Source: a virus. Taken from it: DNA of 64,000 nt. Position 1 is the stretch's first letter; every line of letters begins with the position of its first letter. Below are positions 57,414 to 64,000 of the stretch, piece by piece. The position numbers and the translations under genes are program-made. Under the pieces are notes generated by a model. The model was not told where the DNA came from. It saw only the letters and a program-made list of their open reading frames with translations, and searched no databases. Location: the IMG/VR virus record IMGVR_UViG_3300042090_002370, positions 99,860 through 163,859 of that record. One strand, written 5' to 3'.

Positions 57414-58113
57414 CCAGAAGACTGCAGAGGCCGAGCTCGAGTTCTTCTTTCTCAAGATTGCCGAGACCAACGTAGGACAGTGGTGGGAGAACGTTGGTGG
57501 TCCGCATCTAGCGAAAGGAGGGAGCCACGACGACTTCAAGAAGATGATGGACAAGGAGAAGCTACCTGAGCACATCAAAAAGAAGTTCATGGATGTCGCA
57601 AAGAAGAAGTATCCGCCTGGCCACAACATGGGGGAAGGAGCGAAGTGGGATGCTGCTCGGCAGAGGGGTGGTGTGGGAACGCGGCCATCTTGGGCGCACG
57701 CAGGACCACCTCGTTCCGGATTCATGGGGCATCTCGAGCGGCATCCGCATCTAGCTGGTGTTGGCGTCGCTGCCGGTCTAGTCGGTGCCGGCTACTTGGC
57801 AGATAAGTACAACATGCACAAAGCGGAAAAGAAAAAGAGCGAAGCGGCTAAGCAAACGCAGAAGGCGGCTGCATCAGTTGATGACGTAACATTACTGTCT
57901 TTTCTTGATGAGCTCGAGAACATCAAGGCAGCAGGACTGCTCGACTCAGTCAAAAAGGTTCTCACTACGCCCATCCCAGGAACGCCGGAGATTATGCCTG
58001 GTGTGACACATGCCGCTGAGAAGTTGAAGGGCCTCTCAGGCAACGTCAGCAAGCAGGGGCCTAGTAAGGCCTACGAGAAGTTCGTGGCACAGCGCGCTGC
58101 TGCAGGGCGCTGA
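57388..58113 (+). CDS. Putative virion protein with motif and TPIPGTPE segment
   Basis: The protein has 241 residues, with ATG 57388 chosen for SD AGAAGGAGAAGG. It has ELEFFFLKIAETNVGQW near the start and LLSFLDELENIKAAGLL near residue 185 (two motif copies). A glycine-zipper helix (GVGVAAGLVGAGYLADKYN) precedes a coil, and VKKVLTTPIPGTPEIMPG lies near residue 205. The last segment recurs in the 62157 gene. It may be ejected or internal; the function is unknown. Confidence 0.52.
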   Translation: MRYKTPGDDQKTAEAELEFFFLKIAETNVGQWWENVGGPHLAKGGSHDDFKKMMDKEKLPEHIKKKFMDVAKKKYPPGHNMGEGAKWDAARQRGGVGTRPSWAHAGPPRSGFMGHLERHPHLAGVGVAAGLVGAGYLADKYNMHKAEKKKSEAAKQTQKAAASVDDVTLLSFLDELENIKAAGLLDSVKKVLTTPIPGTPEIMPGVTHAAEKLKGLSGNVSKQGPSKAYEKFVAQRAAAGR

Positions 58114-60275
58114 TGCGCACGTGGTGTACAACGGCCTTTGTCGATGAGCTCGAAAAGATCGCGCTCGTGTCGACGCCTCTACTGCCTCACCAGCAGCGTG
58201 TGGTGGACCGTCTGCAGCAGAAGGACCAGCCTGGCCTGGTCGCCATTCACGGTCTGGGTTCTGGCAAGACACTCACCTCCATTGCAGCGCAGGAGGCTCT
58301 TGGTATGCCCTCTCAGGTGGTGGCGCCAGCGTCACTCCTCGGCAACTACCGGAAGGAGCGAGCGAAGCATCTCGAGGGCGAGTCGCAGAAGGCCTCGCTC
58401 ACTTCAATGCAGAACATGGCGACCAAGGGCAAGTCGCCGGATGCCCCAATGCTCATCGTCGACGAAGCGCATCGAGCACGAGACCCATCGACAGCTACCT
58501 TTCAGACCCTCAAGGGCAACACGTCACAGAAGCGTTTACTCCTTAGTGGCAGCCCATTCTACAACCACCCGTCAGACATCGCGCCACTCATCGATCTCGC
58601 CGCCGACGCGAAGGTCCTGCCCTACGATAAGGACGAGTTCACCCGCCGGTACATCACAGAGAAGGTGGTGAAGCCTGAGATGTGGCAGCGCGTGGCGAAC
58701 ATCTTCAGAAGTCCAGAGAACAAAGTGCAGCCCGGCGTGGTGCCGATGCTCTATCAGAAGAAGGCCCCAGAACTGCGTGATGCCTTCGCCAAGTGGGTGG
58801 ACTACCACCCTGGTAGTACGGAGAACTTCCCTGAAGTCACGCACGAGAACGTAGAAGTTCCGATGTCTAAGGAGCAGCTCAAGGTCTACGACACCTTGAT
58901 GGACAAGGCTCCGGCATGGGTCGCCGCCAAAGTGAAACGCGGCCTACCTCCCAACAAGCGCGAGGCGCAGCAGCTCAACTCCTTCCTCACAGCTTCTCGA
59001 CAGGCCGCCAACAGCACCTCCCCGTTCATCGAGGAAGGGCGCACTCCGGAGGAGCCGAAGATCCAGGCGGCGTTCGAACGCATGCAGAAGACGCTGGGTG
59101 AGAACCCGCGGTCCAAGGGTGTCGTCTACTCGAACTACCTCAGCGCGGGCATCGATCCCTACAAGCGGCGTCTCCAGGAGGCAGGCATCCCCTTCGGCGA
59201 ATTCACCGGAGAGCTCCCCGCCAAGAAGCGCGACCAGCTGGTCAAGGATTATAACGAGAACAGAATTCGCGCGCTGCTGCTCTCCTCCGCCGGCGGTGAG
59301 GGCCTAGACCTCAAGGGTACGCGACTCATGCAGGTGCTCGACCCGCACTGGAACCAGGAGAAGCTGAAGCAGGTAGAGGGTCGCGGTGCGCGGTACATGA
59401 GCCACGCCGATCTGCCGCCCGAGGAACGCAACGTGCGCGTGGAGAACTATCTGTCGACGCGGCCTCAGGGTCTCCTCAGCAGGGGCATGAATGCACTCAC
59501 CGGTAGGAAGCCGGATCAGTCCGTCGACCAGTACCTTTCGCAGATGTCTAAGGGCAAAGAGGACCTCATCAACCAGTTCCGCGAGCTCCTGCCGCAGGAG
59601 CAGCCGCCTGCCAAGACCGCCGCGACCAGGCTTCCGACGACAGAGGAGTCCCGTGCGCTCGCGAGTTCATGGAAGCCTCGACTGGCTGCGGAGGCTGCCT
59701 TCACGTTGCCGATGGCGACGAACACTGCGGCCCTGGGCTCGCTCATCGGTCCGAAGTGGGCGCTCATCGGCGCTGGTCTAGGCGGCCTATTGGGGCATAC
59801 CGTCTCGAACATTGAGCTGTCTAACATGGTCTCACACGGTAAGCGAATGGCGCGGGAAGCGGCGAGGAAGCCTACCAAGGAGAACGCGTTGCGGGAGTCG
59901 GCGGACGGGCTGGATTGGGGCGAGGTCGCACGGTCGTCGGTGGGGCACGCGTTACCTATCGCGCTACCGGCGATGTTCCATGGAGGACAAACCCACTACG
60001 CGCTCACGGACAACCTGATGGGCGCCTCTATCGCGACCGGCGCGCTCGGAGCCATCGGTTCTGGCTACCTCGACAAGTACCGACGGCAGATTGCTATCAA
60101 CGAGCTCGAGAATGCACGTCAGGAAGTGGGGACAGCGGATGCCGCTAGGCTTCAACGCCTTCGTAGGCAGGTTGCCAACTTAGAGGACCAGGTCGAAGGG
60201 GGTTGGAACAAGACCGCACCTGAAGACAGGACGACGCAAACTAAGCAGAAGGACAAGAGCGGAAAGGACTGGTAG
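58113..60275 (+). CDS. SF2 (SNF2-like) helicase with N-terminal motif and hydrophobic C-terminal region
   Basis: The protein has 720 residues and overlaps the previous stop. The N-terminus is TTAFVDELEKIALVSTPLLP (short motif). The helicase core follows: Walker A HGLGSGKT (46-53), DEAH box LIVDEAH (114-120), motif III SGSPFY (145-150), motif V SSAGGEGLDLKG (about 400) and motif VI QVEGRGARYMSH (about 430). After residue 520 come Gly/Ala-rich hydrophobic segments (GPKWALIGAGLGGLLGHTVS, GASIATGALGAIGSGYL). All ATPase motifs look intact. The set suggests a helicase carried in the virion, or acting at the membrane during DNA entry. Confidence 0.8.
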   Translation: MRTWCTTAFVDELEKIALVSTPLLPHQQRVVDRLQQKDQPGLVAIHGLGSGKTLTSIAAQEALGMPSQVVAPASLLGNYRKERAKHLEGESQKASLTSMQNMATKGKSPDAPMLIVDEAHRARDPSTATFQTLKGNTSQKRLLLSGSPFYNHPSDIAPLIDLAADAKVLPYDKDEFTRRYITEKVVKPEMWQRVANIFRSPENKVQPGVVPMLYQKKAPELRDAFAKWVDYHPGSTENFPEVTHENVEVPMSKEQLKVYDTLMDKAPAWVAAKVKRGLPPNKREAQQLNSFLTASRQAANSTSPFIEEGRTPEEPKIQAAFERMQKTLGENPRSKGVVYSNYLSAGIDPYKRRLQEAGIPFGEFTGELPAKKRDQLVKDYNENRIRALLLSSAGGEGLDLKGTRLMQVLDPHWNQEKLKQVEGRGARYMSHADLPPEERNVRVENYLSTRPQGLLSRGMNALTGRKPDQSVDQYLSQMSKGKEDLINQFRELLPQEQPPAKTAATRLPTTEESRALASSWKPRLAAEAAFTLPMATNTAALGSLIGPKWALIGAGLGGLLGHTVSNIELSNMVSHGKRMAREAARKPTKENALRESADGLDWGEVARSSVGHALPIALPAMFHGGQTHYALTDNLMGASIATGALGAIGSGYLDKYRRQIAINELENARQEVGTADAARLQRLRRQVANLEDQVEGGWNKTAPEDRTTQTKQKDKSGKDW

Positions 60276-60281
60276 AACATT

Positions 60282-60542
60282 ATGAGATTGCTACTCGCGC
60301 TCAGCGCGGTGTTGTTCTTGGGCTGCGGTGCAGGGCTCAGCATCACGGATGTAGAGGCGGAGCAGGCGACGCAGACGTTGTCAGGTGGTGGTTACAAGGA
60401 GCACTTCGATGACGACAGCGGCCTCGACAAGATTCGCTACCAAGCGATTTACTGCGGCAGTACCGGTATTCTTCTGCGGTCTGGCCATCCGACTAGCAGT
60501 ACGTCTGACGCCGGCCCGCAATGCCCGACGGTGGCTCCATGA
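60282..60542 (+). CDS. Small lipoprotein
   Basis: The protein has 86 residues with signal peptide MRLLLALSAVLFLGC (lipobox LFLGC, Cys15). The mature part includes two further Cys and a Thr/Ser-rich end. The SD is weak. It follows the helicase closely and overlaps the next gene by ATGA. It may be a lysis (outer spanin-like) or exclusion lipoprotein; not shown. Confidence 0.6.
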   Translation: MRLLLALSAVLFLGCGAGLSITDVEAEQATQTLSGGGYKEHFDDDSGLDKIRYQAIYCGSTGILLRSGHPTSSTSDAGPQCPTVAP

Positions 60543-60832
60543 CCTTCGATGAGCTGAAGGCGCAGCTAGCCACTGACTGCCCGTTTTGGGGGGAGTCGGA
60601 ATGGAACGCTTTTCTCACAGCTGATCCAGCTACGCAGCAGGCCTTGGCTACAGCCATGCACCTGTCTACAGAGGGCCTTGGTGTAAACGGGTGGCAAACC
60701 GCGCTGACCATCCTGCAGGAGGCCGCCCCTGCCTTCAGCCTCATCCCTGCAGTAGGCCCGTTCATCACCAGTGGCATCGAAGCCATCGACATGCTTGTAA
60801 ACTACCTCCGCCTGAAGGCGGAGGCTTTGTAG
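60539..60832 (+). CDS. Hypothetical small protein ending in an IS-like hairpin
   Basis: The protein has 97 residues from ATG 60539 within the lipoprotein stop. It starts TFDELKAQLATDCPFWGESE and has a hydrophobic helix near residue 70 (FSLIPAVGPFITSGIEAIDM). Its last codons (LRLKAEAL) are formed by a CCTCCGCC-TGAA-GGCGGAGG hairpin that matches the TnpB element end, so the native C-terminus may have been replaced by an older insertion. Confidence 0.5.
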   Translation: MTFDELKAQLATDCPFWGESEWNAFLTADPATQQALATAMHLSTEGLGVNGWQTALTILQEAAPAFSLIPAVGPFITSGIEAIDMLVNYLRLKAEAL

Positions 60833-60893
60833 CTCACGCCACAAACTTTTGTGAAACTGTTCACACCGTAAACAACCCCGCCCTAAAGGGCGG
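60797..60893 (-). repeat. Duplicated right-end (omega RNA 3' end) sequence
   Basis: Two direct copies of about 35 bp read on the plus strand as GTAAACxACCxCCGCC ... GGCGGAGxCTTTGT: copy A 60797-60830 and copy B 60868-60900. Both contain a stem with a four-base loop, and on the minus strand both end at GTTTAC. Sequence beyond GTTTAC differs completely between the copies, as expected for guide regions. Confidence 0.7.
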
Positions 60894-62091
60894 AGCTTTG
60901 TGATTGAGCTTTTGAGACTCGAACCACTTTCCTGCTTCGACGAGGTGCCCTAAGGCGGCAAGAACTCTCCACAGGCTGAACCGATGGTTTCCAACGGCTT
61001 TTCAAAATCTTCGAGGCATTAATGTCGGCATGTTCCCGGTAACCGCAATGGACGCAGCAAAATACCTCTCCCTTGCGGGAAGCGGCGTCGATGCACCCAC
61101 AAGCCGAGCATGTTTGAGACGAGTAGGCGGGGTGGACTTCCGCCAACTGACCGCCCTCCCGCGTGAGCTTGTACTTGAGGAACTTGGCGAGCATTCCCCA
61201 ACCTTGGTCGAGGATACCTCGCGCAAGCCCCCGATTAGCCTTCACCATGTTGCCGATCTGGAGATTCTCGATCACGACGGTGCCGTGGCTCTTGGCGTAG
61301 TCGTGACTGAGCTGGTGACAGAAATGCTCCCGTTGCCTACGGACCTTCCGGTGAAGGTTGGCGCAGCGGAGCTTCGCTTTCTCTCGGTTTTGGGATCCTT
61401 TCTTCCTCCTAGAGACAGTACGTTGAGCACGCGCAAGCCTCTTGAGAGCCTTGCTGTAGAAGCGGGGGGATGGGACAAGCTTGCCGTCCGAGTCCGCGAT
61501 CACGTTCGTAACGCCTCGGTCGATAGCGACGATGGGCCCGACCTTTGGAGTCGGGTCGGCAACTTCAACCTCGCAGACAATCGAGGCGAACCACTGATCG
61601 CCGTCTCGCTTGAGGGTGCAAGTCTTGGGTCTGCCTTCGATGGGTCTGTGGATAACGGCTCTGAGGTTGCCGAGTTTGGGGAACCTCAAGAGGTTGCCGT
61701 CCAACCGCCAAGCTTTGGGATGTGGCTCGGTCAAGCCAAGGAAGTCTCGTCCTCGCTTCTTCCACCTAGGAGCCCGAGCCACCCGCTTGAAACAGCGTTG
61801 CCAAGCCTTGTCCAACTCGACGAGGAGCTGGGCACACACGTTTCGAGGAACATCGGCGAGCCAAGGAAGCTCTCTGCGAAGTTCGGTCAGTTCGTTGATC
61901 TGATCGAATGCGGACTGGAAGATTCTCTCGTCCCTAGGACGTGCAAGTCCCATCTGCCGCTGTTCAAGAGCAAGGTTCCAGAGGCACCGGAGAGCACTCT
62001 CCCACTGCCCGAACCGATCGACTTGAGCTTCGGTCGGGTAGACGCGATAGCGGAACGCCTTGCTCGTGACCACGGTACTACCATAGTACAT
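60883..62091 (-). CDS. tnpB: TnpB RNA-guided nuclease
   Basis: The 402-residue protein has a usual TnpB length. RuvC residues are Asp191 (GPIVAIDRGVTN), Glu275 (TVVIENLQIGNM) and Asp356 (YREHADINASKI). Zinc ligands CSAC (328-331) and CVHC (346-349) lie between the last two. The N-terminus (AFRYRVYPTEAQVDRFGQWE) matches the family start. All catalytic residues are intact, so it may be an active nuclease guided by an omega RNA encoded at its own 3' end (right end at 60868-60893). It has no tnpA partner here. Confidence 0.92.
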   Translation of the reverse strand: MYYGSTVVTSKAFRYRVYPTEAQVDRFGQWESALRCLWNLALEQRQMGLARPRDERIFQSAFDQINELTELRRELPWLADVPRNVCAQLLVELDKAWQRCFKRVARAPRWKKRGRDFLGLTEPHPKAWRLDGNLLRFPKLGNLRAVIHRPIEGRPKTCTLKRDGDQWFASIVCEVEVADPTPKVGPIVAIDRGVTNVIADSDGKLVPSPRFYSKALKRLARAQRTVSRRKKGSQNREKAKLRCANLHRKVRRQREHFCHQLSHDYAKSHGTVVIENLQIGNMVKANRGLARGILDQGWGMLAKFLKYKLTREGGQLAEVHPAYSSQTCSACGCIDAASRKGEVFCCVHCGYREHADINASKILKSRWKPSVQPVESSCRLRAPRRSRKVVRVSKAQSQSSAL

Positions 62092-62156
62092 CCCACAACC
62101 ATCTGGAGAGCGGTTCCTCCTCGGCCTGAAGGCCGAGGTTTCCCCGCTGAGATCCG

Positions 62157-63446
62157 ATGAACAAGGAATCCATCTTCCCGGAGCTGGCCCGACTAGGCTC
62201 GCATATCATGGGGCGTGCTCCTGAAGCCACTGCGGCCACAGAGGGGGCCGTGCGTGGTGCGATGGGGCAGCTACAGAACGGTGCGAAGAGGGTATTGAAC
62301 ACACCCATTCCGGGCACGCCTGAAGTCATACCTGCGGGCATCCGCTGGCACCTTCGCAAAGGGGTCGACAAGGTTATCGAGAACCCGGCGTTGGCGCTCG
62401 GTACAGTGACCCCTGTACCGTTTGGTGGGCCTCTTCTCATGGGGGCGCAGCGGGCTGTCGAGAGCGGTATCAACCGACTCGTACCGCCCAAGCTGGCCTT
62501 CGCCGTCTCGCAGTACTCGGGGGCGCTCAACCCCGTCATCGAGAGCGGCGCGAGCTATTTGCCGCAGCGAAAAGTTCCACGGCTTGATGTCGCGGTGGAC
62601 AAGGGCAATCTGCTCAAGGAGAAGGACAGCGACGCGCTCCCAGAAGGCATCGCGATGCAGCCTTGGGACAGTTTCAAGCGCTCGAAGTACGCCTTCATGG
62701 ATGAGTCGAATCCGTATCTGCGTAAGGCGGTGATAGGAGCTCTCGGTGGGGCGTTGGTCGGCGGTCTTGGTGGTGTTGGTCATGAGGCCATCTGGAAGAC
62801 GCCGATGAAGCCTATGTCGATTCACACGGAGGCGCAGGACAATGCCGGTGTTGATACAAGGTATGAGGGTGCTGACGTGGGCTCGTTGAAGCCTATACCT
62901 GAGGGCAGCTCGCCGATAGGCAGCAAACACTACACGTCACCGCGGGAGCTGGCGGTTGGTCGACTGGCCTCAACGCAAAACGCCGGTAAGAAAGTAAAGC
63001 CCCCGCCTGGTGTTAGGGAGATTGTCGAATCGGGTAGGCATCGGACAGTCACTGTAGACCGCCCAGAACTCGATGTCGCTGGGCGCATTTCGCCGCTCAG
63101 CTTCCACCATGACAGGCGCGCCATGTCGAGGGAACAAGCCATCGAATTCGCGCAGCGCGAAGCGCGCACACCAGGCAAGTACGCCATGCCGACGGAGAAG
63201 ATGGCCGAGTTCGTGGAGGGCCTGTTGAAGGAGGCCATCCCCGGCCTCACTCCTCAGAGCCGGTTGGAGCAGAGCGCAAGGATAGGGGCGCCCAAAGCTA
63301 CACCGCCACCAGGCCCATCGATTGCGGATATTGCGAAGCCCAAGGGAAGCGCGTTCGGTACGGCTATCGCCGGTGCGAACAAGGGTACGATTGGCGGTAC
63401 CAGTGTTGGTGGTATCGGCAATATGAAAAGCCTGCCGTCGTTGTAG
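62157..63446 (+). CDS. Putative virion protein with TPIPGTPE segment
   Basis: The 429-residue protein begins MNKESIFPELARLGSHIMG (loosely like the short motif) and contains NGAKRVLNTPIPGTPEVIPA near residue 40, shared with the 57388 gene. A Gly-rich hydrophobic segment (VIGALGGALVGGLGGVGHE) lies near residue 190, and EKMAEFVEGLLKEAIPG near residue 345. No SD lies before ATG 62157: the IS left end abuts it, so the insertion may have cut off the native promoter and SD. Confidence 0.5.
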   Translation: MNKESIFPELARLGSHIMGRAPEATAATEGAVRGAMGQLQNGAKRVLNTPIPGTPEVIPAGIRWHLRKGVDKVIENPALALGTVTPVPFGGPLLMGAQRAVESGINRLVPPKLAFAVSQYSGALNPVIESGASYLPQRKVPRLDVAVDKGNLLKEKDSDALPEGIAMQPWDSFKRSKYAFMDESNPYLRKAVIGALGGALVGGLGGVGHEAIWKTPMKPMSIHTEAQDNAGVDTRYEGADVGSLKPIPEGSSPIGSKHYTSPRELAVGRLASTQNAGKKVKPPPGVREIVESGRHRTVTVDRPELDVAGRISPLSFHHDRRAMSREQAIEFAQREARTPGKYAMPTEKMAEFVEGLLKEAIPGLTPQSRLEQSARIGAPKATPPPGPSIADIAKPKGSAFGTAIAGANKGTIGGTSVGGIGNMKSLPSL

Positions 63447-63467
63447 TCACAAGAACCTGTAAAAAGG

Positions 63468-63476
63468 GGGATAAGA
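63468..63476 (+). promoter_or_regulatory. GGNATAAGR promoter-like motif
   Basis: GGGATAAGA followed by ACCTTGAGGAG, 40 bp before ATG 63516. It matches the leader of the paralogous gene at 54767. Confidence 0.55.
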
Positions 63477-63515
63477 ACCTTGAGGAGTCACATCATCCTC
63501 AGAGGAGAATCGCCT

Positions 63516-63875
63516 ATGGAATTCAACATCGAAGACCTCACCATCAAGCAGATATGGGAGATCTCGCGCCTGGCCGGCTGCCGCGTGCGATCCAAGAAGA
63601 AGCCTCTCGTCGAGCTGCCCTTCAAGGCAGGCGACGCCATCATCGTCCGCACCGTGACGCTCATCGATCTCGGTAGGGTCGTGGCCATCGGCAGCGACTT
63701 CATCACCCTCACCGACGGGGGCTGGGTGGCCAGCACGGGGCGCTTTGGCGAAATGTTGAAGACGGGCAAGATCAACGAGTTCGAGAGGATCGATCTCCCT
63801 TGGTTCCTCGTTGGTCGCGGAGCGATCTGCGACCTGGCGCCGTGGCCTTTCGACATCCCCAAGGTCACGCTGTGA
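63516..63875 (+). CDS. Small conserved phage protein (paralog of the 54767 gene)
   Basis: The protein has 119 residues from ATG 63516 (SD AGAGGAG). It begins EFNIEDLTIKQIWEISRLAG and contains AGDAIIVRTVTLIDLGRVVA, WVASTGRFGEMLKTGKINEF, FLVGRGAICDLAPW and an IPKVTL end. Small phage proteins with this pattern (RTVT...GR, A-TGRF, VGRGAI-D--W) are familiar but have no known function. It overlaps the next start by GTGA. Confidence 0.62.
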   Translation: MEFNIEDLTIKQIWEISRLAGCRVRSKKKPLVELPFKAGDAIIVRTVTLIDLGRVVAIGSDFITLTDGGWVASTGRFGEMLKTGKINEFERIDLPWFLVGRGAICDLAPWPFDIPKVTL

Positions 63876-64000
63876 ACGCCGCGATGTTGGGCGCGGCCGC
63901 ATGGGGCGGTGGGTCGTGGTCGGGGTCGTGGTCGCGGTCGGGGTCGCGGTCGTGGTCGCGGTCGGGGTCGCGGTCGTGGTCGCGGTCGGGGTCGCGGTCG
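63872..64000 (+). CDS. Ser/Trp/Arg/Gly dipeptide-repeat protein (partial, runs off the window)
   Basis: The frame opens at GTG 63872 inside the previous stop and continues past the window end. After MNAAMLGAAAWGG the protein is a run of (Gly/Trp/Arg)-Ser dipeptides encoded by NGG-TCG hexamers. It stands in the same place relative to its small conserved neighbour as the Gly-X repeat gene at 55171. Confidence 0.45.
   Translation, partial: MNAAMLGAAAWGGGSWSGSWSRSGSRSWSRSGSRSWSRSGSRS
63911..64000 (+). repeat. At least 15 tandem hexanucleotides (G/T/C)GGTCG
   Basis: Units of NGGTCG with N = G, T or C follow one another without a break to the window edge. From the fourth unit on the order is TCGC, a 24-bp super-period. 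The array continues beyond the window. Confidence 0.92.

Larger units (their letters stand above)
60797..62150 (-). mobile_element. TnpB-only IS element (IS200/IS605 or IS607 type)
   Basis: The element carries a single full-length tnpB on the minus strand and no tnpA. The left-end hairpin CCTCGGCC-TGAA-GGCCGAGG is at 62119-62138; the right-end hairpin CCGCCC-TAAA-GGGCGG is at 60878-60893, overlapping the tnpB stop. A second right-end-like copy lies at 60797-60824. Exact ends cannot be set by eye; the left boundary is between the hairpin and the next gene start, 62157. With no transposase it depends on one in trans. Confidence 0.75.

Noticed and set aside
61030-62160. 376-codon plus-strand frame opposite tnpB
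   Set aside because: It mirrors a gene with complete TnpB motifs; the plus-strand product shows no domain and crosses the element's end hairpin.
55195-64000. CRISPR array or diversity-generating retroelement around the repeats
   Set aside because: The hexamers are contiguous and coding with no spacers, and there is no reverse transcriptase or template repeat in the window.

Overview
The window is a 64 kb internal piece of a large tailed-phage genome with a contractile tail (myovirus type). The evidence is a gene run with a prohead protease, a major capsid protein, neck proteins, a tail sheath of 1149 residues, a tail tube, a tape measure of 1199 residues and large baseplate or hub proteins, plus a lysis enzyme and dense short overlapping genes. 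Terminase, polymerase and complete portal genes are not in the window. The DNA is GC-rich. Two lipoprotein genes, one with an Ala/Pro/Asp-rich linker after its lipobox, suggest a high-GC Gram-negative host, perhaps Myxococcota-like; this is inference only.

Layout. 1-9108: head module, with a gene end, the prohead protease split by an intein, scaffold-like Ala/Lys-rich proteins, a small capsid protein, the major capsid protein and connector proteins. 9290-15138: neck and virion proteins, including a probable -1 frameshift fusion at 11208. 15140-23157: tail sheath, a free-standing HNH homing endonuclease with its own promoter and terminator, tail tube and accessory virion proteins. 23154-25225: minus-strand island with a papain-like protease and a lipoprotein. 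25291-31758: small-gene region with nucleotide metabolism (MazG-like, dCMP deaminase, dATP/dGTP diphosphohydrolase-like) and a transglycosylase-type lysin. 31842-40919: tail-assembly-chaperone-like gene with a GGGAAAT slippery site, many small zinc-ribbon proteins and a GroES-like co-chaperonin. 40798-45190: mostly minus-strand accessory genes, several with their own promoter-like motif, plus two probable non-coding RNAs. 45297-54024: tape measure and baseplate. 54093-63446: putative virion or ejected proteins sharing a short FxDELxKIA motif, including an SF2 helicase, interrupted by a TnpB-only IS element. The window ends inside a second copy of a module made of a small conserved gene followed by a hexanucleotide-repeat gene.

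How it works together. The head and tail genes form long co-directional runs with ATGA or TAATG overlaps. Accessory genes (HNH, small membrane proteins, repeat modules) are individually bounded by a conserved GGNATAAGR motif in front and by terminators behind. Many terminators are directly followed by TAGCTAC. The K-(L/I/T)-A motif recurs in the protease, scaffold-like, virion and helicase proteins, which suggests a common capsid targeting or processing signal.
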